A stretch of 64,000 nucleotides of DNA, taken from positions 14,387,501-14,451,500 of the forward strand of contig JAMJFZ010000320.1 in the NCBI GenBank assembly GCA_026225945.1, given 5' to 3'. Origin of the DNA: Cricetomys ansorgei (Eukaryota; Chordata; Mammalia; Rodentia; Nesomyidae). The notes beneath the pieces were generated by a model, which saw only the letters and a program-made list of their open reading frames with translations, did no database searches and had not been told where the DNA came from. Shown here in pieces: positions 21,056 through 35,000 of the stretch. How positions within the stretch are numbered: position 1 is the first letter of the stretch; each line of letters starts with the position of its first letter. The position numbers and the translations under genes are program-made.

Positions 21056-21860
21056 TATCCCAATGTGTAGAAATACCACGAGACGTAAACTGAGAAGAAC
21101 CATTAAGAAACCAGGTCCTGAAGAGGATAATGCATGCTAACCCCCAGCTGGGGTGGGTGGGCTGGGGGGTCAGGGGGGGGGTCCCTGAGCTCCTGAGAGT
21201 GCCTCAGTAGGGCCTGACTGGCACAGGGTGGTTTTCACCACGTGGTTCCAGGTGACCCCTGCCTACAATAGCTTCTGTAGGAGCAACCAGAAAACACATG
21301 GCTTCCTATTTTAGAGTAACTTCCCATCAGAAAGGAAGAATTCTTGCCACGAGGTGGCCACGGTTTTTAACCTTTCAACTGCGTATTCTCGGACCAAGAG
21401 TTACGCATATCTGTTTCTGGTAAAGCTAACCCAGATGTGAAGTTGGAGGATTTTATCAGTGGGTTATTCTGTTAAGTGGGCGAGCTTTTAAGGCTGTCTG
21501 GCATTGGCTTTAACTTTCTGATGTCCGTCTTAGCCCTGATAGGATCATACACTTCCTGGACACAATGCCTAGCTTAGAATTAGAAACTCAGACAGAAGGG
21601 GGTGCGACCTCTACATTTTCCAGACAGATTTAAAAAAAAAACAAAATCACAGTGATCAAAGCCTTATGTGTGTCTCTTTTTTTTTTAATACGCTAGCTCA
21701 CCAGTCCTGCACAGCACCCAGCCCACACATGCTCATCTCAGAAGGGTGGCACCACCTTCCTAAGGGAAAGCTTCTTGGCAGGCCAAAATTTAAATTGAAT
21801 TGAACGAATACGACCCATAAGCCTGCGGTTCCTTCCTTTCTCCTTTCTGTGTTTTGTCTC
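21055..21860. other. Intergenic DNA, no recognisable gene
   Basis: Unique-looking sequence with a G-rich stretch near 21140-21182. I see no exon, RNA gene or repeat that I can name. Confidence 0.5.
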
Positions 21861-21861
21861 G

Positions 21862-21988
21862 TTTGACTGTGTTTGAGACAGGGTCTTACCCTGTAGCCCA
21901 GGCTACCAGCCCGGGACTCATACTCCTCCTGCCTTCACCTCCCAAGTGCTAGAGTTTCGAGTGTCACCATCACACCTTGCTCACACCG
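21862..21988 (-). mobile_element. B1-like SINE, antisense, diverged
   Basis: gagacagggtcttaccctgt, agcccaggctaccagcccgg and cctcccaagtgctagagt. Confidence 0.65.
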
Positions 21989-22875
21989 GTGGAGGGCTGT
22001 CTTTGAAACGAACTAAGGCATTTCTCCTTGACTGTGCTAGTTGTTTAGAGACCTGGATTTGACCTCACCTCAGTCTGTCTTCCGTGTGTGGGTGTGGGTG
22101 CTTTGCTACCCGACGCTCCCTCTGCTTCGGTCTGCTGTGGTGACCCAGCACCCGGCGGGTGGGGGCACATACTGCGCTACTTAGAACCAGGACAGTCACA
22201 ACCGTGAGCTAAACAAACCTCTCCACTCCACAGGTAGCATGCCCCGGATGCCCCGGATACAGTATGACAGCAGCAAAGCCTGATTGGTGCAGCATCTTGA
22301 CTTGATTTATGCTGAGCGTAGCAGCACCTCAGTAACTCGGGCTCTGTCAACCTGAATTTGGTGACAATTTGGCAGCTAACGTTTATTTGTGAAACCACTA
22401 TTTTTGTAACTAGGACAATGTTTGATTACAGTTGCAAACCACAGTGCTTTGCAGAGGGTTGCTATGATTGCAAAGATCACTGAAACGTTTTATAACTTTT
22501 CCATTAATTTGTGACATTAGAAGTATGAGTTTACATAGACAATAGTTCACTCACAAATAGTTGTGTGGTTTGTTCTTTGAACATTTCAAAAAACTCTGGT
22601 TAAGCACTGCTGGCCTACTTCTGGGGCCATCAGGAAGCAGCAATAGTAACGGCAAGTATTGATCGAGAACTATAGACCCTCCTCCATGGCTTTGTGATGT
22701 GACAAAATTTTAATGTAAAGATTTTAAGCTACCTCATTGGCATTGACTGAAATGTGACATATAGGAGAGTTTCCATGTCTCTGCAGAATTTCATCACACC
22801 TTGAACTCTGTGGTGAGGCTTTATTTAAAAGGATGAAAAGATGTTAAGAACAGGACACCTCTGTTGGAGAAGTTT

Positions 22876-23165
22876 ATTTTTAGTTTTGTATAAAATAATT
22901 GTTATATGCACTGCTGGGTGAGGGGCTCCCTAGGTACTGGCGTTTTGTATTGTCTGCAGGTGTTGGGATTCATGTGGGGGATGTTTGATTGCTAATGGTC
23001 TGTGTGTGCTATCAGTAGAACACCTGAGCTCGAATGCTCAGGGTTCCACTGTCCAGGATGGAGCTTGCCGTGACGGTGGTCCCCTCTGCAGAGGTCAAAC
23101 AGGCTTTGCACCTATGAACATGCCACCTTGCCTCTCTTGCGGAACCGCCACAGGGACTTACTATT
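22876..23165. repeat. Direct duplicate unit, copy 1
   Basis: Shares ordered blocks with 24100-24405, including gggatgtttgattgct, gctatcagtagaacacctga, tgctcagggttccactgtcc and aggatggagcttgcc. Probably two copies of one interspersed repeat or an old local duplication. It lies below the Amdhd1 3' end. Confidence 0.75.
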
Positions 23166-23644
23166 AAACACCTCTGCCCAAGAGGGCCCCGACTGACTAG
23201 AAGCGTCTCAAAAGACAAACTGGGGGGGGGAACAAAAGTTCCCTTTGCTTCTTAGGAAACGGTACCATCTACCATGGGGCAGATCGCGCATAGAAACAAA
23301 ACAGAACTCTCAGGCCAAGGTTGTTTTTCCCACAGAGGAATTTCTAAGCTATCTCGCCAAGCTTTTCCCAGAATATCTGTAGCCAATCCGTGAACAAGAA
23401 CTCTATATTTCATCAAGTATGTTTACCTGTTTGCACATCAAGGCACACATGTTCAAGACAAGTCAGTCAGTCCCTTGGGTTTTCAAGCGAATAGTTTGAG
23501 CGCTGACAGATAATTAGGCTTCAGTGACATAGTTCTGGCAAGCCATGGAAATGCTTTAACTTACATGAACTTATTTGATACGGAGAAAATGTCTTCTATT
23601 TGTCCCAAATCTATCATTCGTAAAATATATTTTAGTCTTACTAC

Positions 23645-23796
23645 ATTTATTTTTGTGGAGGTAGGGATGGGGGTACAGGCCACAGTGAGTCCGTGGGGGT
23701 CAGAGGGCAACTCTCAGGAGTTCTCTCCTTCCACCAGGGATCGAAGTCGGGTCTTCGGGTTTGGTGACAGGGGACTACCCACTGAGCCATCTCACT
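23645..23796 (-). mobile_element. B3 SINE forming the proximal Amdhd1 3' UTR
   Basis: On the minus strand: gtgagatggctcagtggg, tggtggaaggagagaact and gttgccctctgacccccac, then an AATAAA tail. It is flanked by gtcccagatctatcact (23797-23813) and gtcccaaatctatcatt (23602-23618), 15 of 17 identical, a clear target-site duplication. It sits 12 bp below the Amdhd1 stop. Confidence 0.88.
23646..23651 (-). promoter_or_regulatory. Amdhd1: AATAAA, candidate Amdhd1 polyadenylation signal
   Basis: First AATAAA downstream of the stop codon on the minus strand, about 160 nt away, and supplied by the tail of the B3 SINE. Use is inferred; other AATAAA words lie further down near 22830 and 22869. Confidence 0.45.
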
Positions 23797-23808
23797 GTCC
23801 CAGATCTA

Positions 23809-23896
23809 TCACTTTTTATAGATGACTTTCCCTTTAGCTATAACATAATCAATTAGTTCATGATGGCCTCCAAACTGGTAAATCAAATGCTCCCAC
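23809..23896 (-). CDS. Amdhd1: Amdhd1 exon 9 (stop)
   Basis: 88 nt: WEHLIYQFGGHHELIDYVIA then KGKVIYKK and TGA (23811-23809). Acceptor ttttctag. This separates the exon from exon 8 by about 1.76 kb. Confidence 0.95.
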
Positions 23897-24416
23897 CTAG
23901 AAAAGAAATCAAACAGTTGCTTCAGTGCATATCAATCAAAAGCATCGCTGAGTCAGAAAATGCTAACTTAGAGTAAATTCTCTCTCCCTCCCTCTTCCCC
24001 CCCCCTCTGTATCTATCTTTCTGTGTGTGTGTGTGTGTGTGTGCGTGCGTGCACGCGCGCCTGTACGCACACATGCATGCATACGTTACGGATTTTTTTA
24101 GTTGTGTATAAAATTACTGCACTGTGTACTTTTGGGAAAAGGGCTGCCTAGGTCTTGGCGTTCTGTATTGTCTTCAGGTGTCGGATTTATGTGAGGGATG
24201 TTTGATTGCTCATGATCTGCACGTGCTATCAGTAGAACACCTGAGGAGTTCTGAATGAATAAAAACACCTGAGCCCAGATGCTCAGGGTTCCACTGTCCA
24301 GGATGGAGCTTGCCATGACAGTGGTTCCTTCTGCTGAGGTCTGGCAGGGCTTCCACGTATGAAAGTTCCTCCTTGTTTTCTTGGCTGAGCCACCACAGCA
24401 GCATAACAACTGTGTG

Positions 24417-24451
<35 letters not shown>

Positions 24452-25992
24452 TCACAAGCATGTGTGTGGGATATGCCTGCTCACCTGTGTAGATGCACAT
24501 GAAGATCAGTGGTCCACATCAGGTGTCTTCCTGTTCACTACCCACCTTCTGTTTTGAGGGAGGTCTGTCCCTGAACCCAGAGTCCCTTGATTTGACTAGA
24601 CTGGCTGGTCAGCAAACTCCAGGGACTCCCCTCTACCTGTCCCTGTTTGCCCAGCACTGAGAGCAAGGCCCATCCTGCTGAGTCTGGCTTTTTATGTGGG
24701 CACTGGGGCTAACCTCCAGGTCCTTGTGTTTGTGATGCGTTTTACAAACTGAGCCAGTTCTCCAGCACCTGAACTTTACAAAAGACGATTCACAGGTGTC
24801 ACATGCACATTATCTTTGATGGAAGGAGGAGATTCTTCCAGAAGGAGTGAAATTGAGAGAGTCTCCTCTGTTGAACATGGGGCCCAAAGGCTGTGACAGG
24901 CTCATGAGCATCAAAGAGACATAAGGTTTCTAACAATTAGATTTAGATACTGGGCCAGGCGGAGGTGGCACACGCCTTTAATCCTAGTACTCAGGAGGCA
25001 GAGGCAGGTGCATCTCTGTGAGTTCAAGGCCAGCCTGGTCTACAGAGTGAGTTCCAGGACAGCTAGAGTTACAACAGAGAAACCCTGTCTCGGAAACAAA
25101 ATCAAAATAAAAAACAAACAAACAAAAACAACAAGAAAAGAAAGAAAGAAAAGAGATTTAGACCCTAGGACCCAACTTGTTGCCCTGGAGGCCTAGGTTG
25201 TAGCAGGCCACAGGTGAGTACTAAGAGCTCAGGAATGCGACAGCTGAGTGGAGGCTTTGAGAGCCATTTGATTCCACGAATCAGAGAAAGTGTCAGTCAG
25301 AGCCGGAGTGACAGAGCCGCAAACAAGCAAAAGGTCAGGAAGCAAGTGCAAAACTCAAACACACAGGCCCAGGAACAGGTCTGAAGTCCAGGGAAACAGC
25401 AGGAATTGCAGGCCCACGAACGATGCTGGGCAGCTGGAGAGACTAGAAGACACGCTTTTCTCTGTAGTCAAGGACCTCCAGGGAGACTTTCTGGTTAGGA
25501 AGGGCTAAAGATAGAGGGGCCAGTGGCGTGGAGTCTACACAGAGCCTGATACTTACTAATAAAGTAGAAAGGGATCGAAAGCTTGTCTACAAGGGCATCC
25601 AACAAGACAGCTCACGGTTACTACGGTCAGCACTCGCTTGGGAGGACACTCACCTGGATGCATTGATGATGATGAGGTCTCCCTGTTTGCCAACTTCCAA
25701 AGAACCATGCGTGTGAGACTTTCCCAGCGCATAAGCAGCATTGATGGTGGCAGCAGCCAAGGCCTCTGGCATGGACATTCTCATGTTCACACAGGCCAGG
25801 TGCATGACCATTGGCTAAAGCAAGAAGGAAAAGCATTGGAGGAGAGCAACAGAGCAGCAACTGCTAATTAGGATGCTTCTCCGCACAGCACAAGTGAAGA
25901 CAATGAAATGTGTGTCCGGAAGGAACAGCTCAGAAGCAGTTTGTGCTTAGTGTGCAAAAGGCCTCAAGTTTTATTTCAGACTCCTTCAAAAT

Positions 25993-26028
<36 letters not shown>

Positions 26029-29000
26029 AAAGCTAAGTTGCTATGGGAAAATGCAAATTTGCACATATAATGCTTAAACTTTGGAGGAAATTCCTGTATT
26101 AGTTAATGAATGATACTGTGTATTTCATATTTATTTACAATTTTCAAGAGCCATTGCTGTGTCAGAAGCTTGGCTCCACCCTTACTAAAGCCTCACTGAG
26201 TTTCTGCTAAGCCCCAGAGAAGGAGAATGGCTTATTATAAAACCTTAAGTCTCAAAGCTGAATCAGAAAATAACTTAAACTGAGACTTATCTCTTCAGAC
26301 CTGGATGTATTCACGTGTGCCGAGACAGTCATTTATACCACTGCTAATTATACCCTTTTCCTCGTCTCAGAAATATTTTTAAATACATTTTCCCAACTAA
26401 TGAAACATTTAAACATTTATGTACTCCATAGTTTACTCTGTTCAGAGAAATATCTGAAAAGTAATTACCATTGAGAAGCAGTATGCATTAGGGTTGAAAT
26501 CACTGCCCAGGGCAACTATGACCCCCTCATCTAACATCTTCCTGGCTCGAGGCTGCTTCAACCTAAGGGAAAGGAGAAAAAGGTGTCAGCCTCCAGCTGG
26601 GACTTTTGCAGAATGGATGCAAGAATGAAGGGAAGATTTCATGTTCTAGAAGTAGAGAGAAAGCTCCAGGATAAATGGTAATGTGAGGGTCAGGTCCCTC
26701 GCCCGGGCCTAAGAAACTTTAGTCAGGCTTCTAAGAACACCAAAATTGTACAGGCCCAAGCCAGGGGCAGTGTGACCCAGAACAGTTCCCAGAGTTAAAG
26801 CAAAAACAATTTCTGTAAGAAAAACATTTTCTAAGACAAACAAGGCAACTAGACAGCCTTGGGCTAGAAAATGTGCCCCCCTTCCTGCAGATGGTCCATA
26901 ATCTTGGTCCCACAGCCTTGGGCTGAGGAGTTCCCTCCTCCCAGTTGCCCACGACCTTGCTATATGCTAGCACCAACCAGTTTAGAGGTTAACTGGCCCC
27001 TACCTATCAAAATGGGAAAACAATTTAGAGACCAATCAACTTACACCAACATGGTCTGTGCTTAGCAACTATGCAGCACCTAGCAACTGTTTCAACTGTA
27101 AATAATAAAAAGGCTTGCTTTCTGCCCCTCGGGGCCGTTTCTATCCTGCGTGTTAGAGCGGTCCCAGTACACTGGAATAAATCCTCTTGCTATTTGCATC
27201 CATATCCCATCTGTGAGTCTCTGTGGGGATGCGGCGTTCTGGTTTGGGCCCCTGGGGTCCAACAGTGATATGGAGGGGTGCGTTAGCATCAACCAGCATT
27301 CTATGGGCGAATCAATCGTTCGCACCTTTAGGATGACAACGTCGTACCACTGTTGCCGCATCTCGGGTGCATCTTGTGGCCATCTCAGTCTCTACCATGA
27401 GCCTTCTTGGGCGTTTGTGTGGAGTAATGTCTGAAGTCTGTGCCCTCACAACCTGTGCTCGCAGGCACTGCGCCAGGGTGAGAAAAGTTCTTACCTCAGC
27501 ATGTAGGCCGTGGTGGGCAGAAGGACAGCGGAACACCTGGCCTCAGCCATGGCAGAGATGCCTTCATCGCTTACCTCCTCCAGGTGGCTGACCGCCTGTG
27601 CTCCCAGTTCAGCCCCGAGCTAGGCAGGATGGGTAGAGAGGTTTCACATTAGGACGATTCAGTAAAGTGCCATGATGCCACTTGCCCTGATGAATCCTTG
27701 TCAACTGCTTCTGATGAGCACAAGCCCCCCGATAGATACAGCGTTTGTAATGGACAGCCACTTGAAAATCAGCATGTTGTGGTAAAAACTAGCCTTAAAA
27801 GGGGGTGCAGTGGCTCACGTCCGCAATCTAAGCACTTGGAAGACTGAGGCAGTTTTAGCTGGCTACATAGTGAGTTCCAGGCCAGCCAGAGCAATAGAGA
27901 AAAATCTTGTTTCAAAAAAAAACAAAAGCAAACGCACAAAAAAAATGAATCTTAAATACAATCGGTGTTTTCTGAAACCTTAGCATTCACAGAAACACAA
28001 CAAAGACGGCTGTCTCAGAATGCCATCTACTCTGCGGGAAAGTTCAGTTAAAATAACAAACGGACTTTAGATAATTCGAGGCTGTCAATTCGAATCTGGT
28101 TTTTCTTCAGACGAAAAGTTGGGACTTGATCCTCAGAAGACAACTCGGAGGAGTACTGCATAATGACCGGAAGCTGCTTGCAGTGGGCTTCTGCTCAGCC
28201 TGGTCTGTTATACGCTTTGTTCCTGACTGGGCGAGTTTCACACATGTGCACACAGTTCCCAAGCTGAAAACTGGTATGTTCGACAACCCTGGGAGGCTGC
28301 CCTGCCCTAACCAGAGGGAGGTGCTGACCCCTGTGTCAGCTGTGTGCTCAAGTCTGAAGAATCACCCTTGCTTTCCGAACCTGATTTGCTTATTATGGCT
28401 ATTGGAGTCTATCAGTTTTATCCATTAGTTGCTCTCTCTGACCAACAGTAACTCATTGACCACACGGATCACATTCATTCAACAAAGTCAGCAAATACTT
28501 ACTTGCAAAAGCCTAGCTGTACCCCAGGCACTGCACTGACCTCCTGGGATAGGGAGTTTCAAGTATTGGGTGCAAGTTTAACTAGTGGGAAAAAACAAGG
28601 TGTAGCCACCATCGAATGTTAAGGAGATTTGGGCTAGGGTCCCAGAGAAGTAGTACGAAAGCGAAGCATGCATGTGAGCATTAATCAGCCAGATTAGAGA
28701 AACAGCGCGTTCAAAGTATAGGCTGTTAAAAGTAGTCTGTTGTGGTTGGTTTGTGACAGAAAGACAGAGGAGGTGAAAGATCCAAGGGAGATAAGGGGAA
28801 AGCCAAGGAAGGCCCAGATCCTGACACCAACCAATGTACAGTGGTCAGGATTTATCCTCAGAACAATTCTAAGCCTTTTCTCAGTTAGAGATATCGTTGC
28901 TGCGATGAAACCTCACGAACAAAGCAAGTTGGGGGGTGAAGGGTGTATTTGGCTTGCACTTCCATGTCACTGTTCACGAAGGAAGTCAGGACAGAAACTC

Positions 29001-32000
29001 AAACAGGGCAGGAGCCTGGAGGCAGGAGCTGACGCAGAGGCCAGGGATCGGTACTGCTCACTGGCTTGCTCCCAGGACCACCAGCCCAGGGATGGCATCA
29101 CAGTGACCTGTGCCCTCCCCCATCGATCACTATTTAAGAAAGCGCTCTACAGTTGGATGCTACGGCTTTCAGATGACTCCAGCCTGCGTCGAGTTGGCAT
29201 AAAACTACCCGTTGCAATTGGCCCCTAGCCAATCTGACACACAAATGTGATGGCTAAGTCATAACTTTTCCTTTCACATCCTCCCCCAAAGATCACACAT
29301 TAATATAACCATTATAATATAAACATCTCAATCTTTAAAATGTCCCACAGTCTTTAAAAAATTCAAACATTTAAAGCTTGTAAAGAGGGGGGGGGAGGAT
29401 GGGCTGCCTGGAAGGAGTGGGTTAGAGGGCAGCATTAAAATGGAGGCAAGTTCAAAGGGAAAGAGAGCAGTGTGGAAATCCCAGGGAGAGCTGCTGGTGG
29501 CTTGAGCCACACAGCGGTGTGAGAGACGGGCACGGAGAGATACTTGGGGATAGAACTGAGCAGACTCGGTGACATACTGGGTGAAAGGGAGGGAGGATGC
29601 AAACGGATGTCCAGGGTTTTGGCTTAGCCAACAAAGAATGGTGTTGTTCACTGAGGCGGGAGACACAGGCTAAGACCTGAAAGCAAGAGAGCAAGTCCTA
29701 TGTGTTGAATTGAGACGCGGGCGGGGAACCTGAAACTACGCTTATGTCTCAAGGGTGTGTTTTATCAGCTCTAGGCTTACAGGAAAGACACCTAGACGCC
29801 GCTGGCCATGATGGCACACCTCTAATCCCGGCACTTGGAGGACAGAGACGGGTGGGTCTCTATGAGTCTGAGGCCAGCCTGGTCTACAGAGTGAGTTCCG
29901 GGCCAGCCAGGTCTATTGCTCATACCTTCTTCACTGCCAGATTCTTGACCTGGCACACTGTTGAACGTTGAATAAATGAACCAGGGTGGCCTGGACAGGC
30001 ACGAAAGCCATCCTGTGGTCCCACATACTCCGCATCGTCCTAAAGGTACATGTGAGCTGGCAGCACTGTGCCAGTGTGGCTCTGCGCAGCGGGGGCTTTC
30101 CGAGTTTGCCTTCTACTGCTGTGATAAACACCACAACCCAAGGCAACCCAGGGAGGAAAGGGTTACTTCACCTTGGTGGTCACAGCCCCCCCATCAAGGA
30201 AAGTCAGGGCAGGAACTCAAGGTAGGAACCTGGAGGTGTAAACCGAAGCAGAGGCCGCGGAGGAGGGCTGCTTATTGGTTTACTCCCATGGCTTGCTTAA
30301 CCTGCTTTCCTATGCCATCCAGGACCACCTGCCCAGGGGTGGCATTGCCCCCGCAGTATGCTGGATCCTCCACAGCAATCGGTAATCAAGAAAATGCCCC
30401 CACAGACTTGCCCACATGCCAACGACGTGGGGGCCTTTTCTCAGCTGAGGTCCCTTCCTCCAAGATGACTGGCTCTAGCTTGTATCACGTTGCTGAGAAA
30501 CAAAACCAAACAGAATACTTGACCAGACTCAAAATCACTTTGGGGACAAAACTCTGCGCGTGCGCACGTTTCTGTGACAGCATTTCCAGGGAGGTTTAAC
30601 TAGGAGGAAGGACTCTCCCTGAATGTGGGTGACACCATCTCACAGAGTGAAGGCTTTGATGGAATAAAAAGGAAAAAGCAAGTGGGATCCCTGCATTCCT
30701 CTGCTTCCCGACTGTGTTTGCACTGCGACTGCTGCCGCCATGTCTCCTCCACCGTGATAGACTGTGTCCCCAACTCAGGAGCCGAGAGAGAAGCCCTTCC
30801 TGCTAAAGTTGCTTCTACTGACTATTCGTTAGAGTAAAAGAAAAGTGGCTGATATACGTGCCAACAGGAACATGCCATGAATTTAGCACATGACATCCCA
30901 GGGATGCTTCTGTTTTCCATGACTATCGCCAGGAGATGATATGAACGAGACCATCTTGCTGGGAGTAGCTCAGCACCCGAGAGCAGGGTGACAGCCACCA
31001 TGTGGTACAATGGACAAGCAGAAATAAGTTGTGTGAGTGCATGTTTGTGTCCTAGCCTACCTATAGGTGCGAATGCACGTGTCTGTGTGGGTCCTTCTGT
31101 GTGCGTCTGTCTGTGTGTCTGGGTGTGTCCTGCATGCTTGTGTCTCTGAGTCTGTTTGGGTGTTTGTGTCTGCCTACATGTATGTCTTGTATATATGTCT
31201 GTGTGTGTGTGTCTGTGTGTACATGTATCTGTGCGAATGTCTGTGTGCATCTGTTGTGAATGGGCATAAATGTGAGTGTGTGTCTGTCTCTGTGTGTGCG
31301 TGTGAGTGCAAATGTGTTCAGGTCGGCAGACAACCTCATGTATTGTTTCCTCGGGCACTGGCCACCTGTTTATCTATCCTTCCTTCCTTCTTTCCTTCCT
31401 TCCTTCCTTCTTTCCTTCCTTCTTCCTTATTTCTTCCTTTCTTCCTTCTTTCTTCCTTCTTTCTTTTCCTTTCCTTTTCACGGGGTCTTTTTGCAGGTCT
31501 GGGATTGGTTAAGTAGGCTGAACTAGAGCCCCAGGGATCTCCCTCTCCAAGGACAGGATTATAAGCACACACCACCATGCCTAGACTTTTTTACATGGAT
31601 TCTAGGGGTCAGACTTGGGTCTTCGTATTTCCAAGACCAGCGTTTTATTGAGGGTCATCCCCCAGTTCAAGAGAATTTCCAGCAGAAGTCAGAAACTTCC
31701 CATTTTCTACCTTTTCAGAAGGGCACTCCTAACTCTGAACAAATGAATTGATTTTTCTGCAGCACAGGTACGCAGGAAAGAGCTAAGGATCAGCCATACC
31801 TCAGCAGCCTTCATCGGGTGGAGTTCATCCCCGTGAAAGTTCATCTGTAACCCCATCTCCTTTCCACCTTCAAGAATCCTTCTGGTAGTGTCCAGATCAA
31901 AGACACCCTTCTCACAGAACACATCTATGTTGTCAACGTGTAGTTCCCCAGATTTGCTGAGTTCCTTCAGCCTTGGCAGGTGGTTACTGATGATGTCATC

Positions 32001-35000
32001 AGCAGCTTCGATGGCAGATTTTCCTCTAATTGAAGAAAAATAGGATTATCATAAGCATATTCTCTGTATATGTGACATATATATTCTTTAACATGGGTAT
32101 TCTTTAATATGTGTGATATGTAACACATTGCTTAATACATATACTTATGTGCACTATATATATACTACAGAATATATAGAGATTAATAAAGGAAGGATAA
32201 TAAAGTATAGGCAAATGAGCTTAAGTTTCAGAAGGGGAGAAAAAGAGTCCAGAAAAACCTTGGAGCAATTAACAGTTGTGCCATACTTACACAACAGATG
32301 TAGTGAAGAGGCTTCTGCTGAGATGCCTTATTACATATTACACACTGGGATATAAACCGCTCAGCCTCACTAGGCTGTGTGGCCTTTGGGGATGCCAGGA
32401 AGTCATCTGGTTGCAAAGATGAATCTTTCAAGGACACTTAGAGGACTCCCTGAGCTCCAGCTAAGAAAAGTTTTCCTGAAGTCTTTCCCTAAGGTATTCT
32501 GTCTTACTAACAGGAGTAGAGCAGGGAGAAGAAAGCCTTGAAAAGCTCTGGAAAACTTGGGAGTTGTTGGCCATGAGCAAGGGCAGAATTTATGAAGTCA
32601 GACATGGAGCGCCCTCACCTCTGCCCATTCTATAACTTTAGACCCATGGTTTGGCTGTGATCTGCGCATCAGGGATAAATCAGTGGGAATCCACATGCAG
32701 GCTTTAGAGGCTCATTGGTAGCCAGAGAAAGATTCTATAAAACTCCACCCATGTAATTGGCATCGTGGCTCTCACTCAGCAGAACATGTAGTTGGGCCAG
32801 CAGAGGTCAACAAGAAGGGTATTTACATAAGTTATTTCTCCTTCTCACGCCAATCACATAGAACAAGGTGTATGCAAGTCTTTATTACATGTGTGTTATT
32901 CATGTTTGAAACAGTTAAGAAACACCTTTAAGATCACTCAGCTAGAACTTAAACTGTATTTAAACTCAGGTTTCAATACTTGAAAAAATTTCAAAATCAG
33001 CCCTATACTTTAGACTTGAAAACATCTACAACTTCCCATAGGCAGCTTTTTCAAAAGTCTCAGTTCAAACTTTAGTAATTTCAAAAATATAAATGCTACA
33101 AGTTTAAAACAAAGATCACGGGAGATATTAAGTATTTATATTTCTCTTATGAGCAATCAGTTGTGTGACTTTTTTTGAGACAGGATCTCACTATGTAGTC
33201 ATGGCTAGCCTGGAACTTGTGTAGACCAGGCTAGCTTCAAACTGCACAGAGATCCACCAGATTCTGCCTACTGAATGCTGGGATTAAAGGCATGCACCAT
33301 CAAGCCTGGAGTGATTTTTTTAAATATGAAACTTCAGTGTTAATTTTTTGGTTCCTCCAATTGAAGATAACAGGTGAATATCAGCATTAACAATTATGTT
33401 CCTATACAACACAGTAACAATTACATTCTTATAAATTGCTCCAAAACAGATTTGAAGCCTTTCCCCCACAGAAGTGGTAAGTGGGCTCATGCATATGTTG
33501 GTGTGGTTTAGCCACTCCACAATATATGCATTTCCAAACAGCATCTTGTATGGAACAAATATATACATTTTAAAATTACCAAATAGAAGCTAGGCAGCCT
33601 TTAATTCCAGAACTTAAATTCCAGGGAGGCAGAGGCAGGCAGATTTCTGTGAGTTAAAGTTCAGCCTGGTCTACAGAGTGAGTTCCAGGACAGCAAGAGG
33701 TGCAACAGAGAAACCCTGTCTTCAAAATCCAAAAACCAAAAACCAAAAAACGAAAACCGAAAACCGAAAAAAAAAAAAAATCAAACAGATAAAGTATACT
33801 TTAAAATAATTAAAAATGAATTAAAATGATGTTGTCTGCAACAAAGTCTATGATGGGTATCTGCTCCAGTCATCAAGCCGAAGCCTGGACGGAGAGTTTA
33901 GAATCATCCATCCTGTGAACCTTTCAGATCTGGACCCCGGGCTTTCCTGTCTAGAAGGAAACTGAACCACTGGGCCAAAAGTGCGTGAGGGGTCGGTGTT
34001 CTCTTCATAAAGCCAAGGAGCAGAAATCATTTAGATAAACACAGAGGCAAAACCACAAAAACAAAAAACACTAAGAAAATGAAAATATTTGGGTAAACAG
34101 ATCAACAGAAACCCTTCTGCAGACACTTGGACTACACAGTTTGATCTCCTAGACCTAGAGGAAGTAACTAGTAATTTTTACGGCGGTTTATGATAATTAT
34201 CATGGGAAATTATTTGAATTAGTAGCTGTAATTTGAAAGGGCTCCCAAGGGGCCATTCTTTATGCTAATGAAAAAGATTGAAGCATTGCCTCCTTTTTTA
34301 TCCTTAAAGGTCTTGGAAACCTGAGATGAGGCTCTTAGAACCCCTTCCTAAAACCACCTGGGTACCACGACTGGCCTTGAGAAACAGAACATTTTTCTAG
34401 AAGCTTCTCTCCATGGTCTCCCGGCAAGAGCTGAAGTGCTAGAGGACCTCCACCTTTCAGGGAACACAGCCCTGGCTCTGTTCCCAACGCCTGGGTGACA
34501 GCTGGACCCCACCACTGAGATTACTTGGGCACTGAGTGAGCTCCGCAGTAAGTGGCAGAGAGGCCGAGGGGCAGCTCGCGCCGGGCACGCTCGATCACAC
34601 GCAGCATCTTGAGCTCGGTCTCCAGGTCAAGGCCGTATCCGCTCTTGCATTCCACCAGCGTGGTGCCAGCCCTCATCATGCACTGCAGCCGCAGCTGGAA
34701 GGAGCTGAACAGTTCCTCCTCCGAGGCTTGGCGCGTGCGCTCCACGGTGAAGTGGATCCCTCCTCCAGCCTGGTGAATGTCCATGTACGTGGCTCCTGCC
34801 AACTGAACGCATGGCTCACTCAGGGAGGTTTTAGGCAGGTCTACAGAATCTGCCTCCGGGGGTTATAGTAGAAGATGGTTAAGGGGCTCGGCAGTGACGA
34901 GCAGGTACTGCTGGGGCAGAGGTCTGGGATTCGGTTCCCAACATCCATATGGCAGCTAACAACCCCTGTAACTCTAGCACTAGGGGAATGCCACCCCTCC

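Noticed and set aside
31067..31516. Cys/Val-rich open frames over TG-rich DNA
   Set aside because: Pure simple-repeat translation in an Amdhd1 intron.
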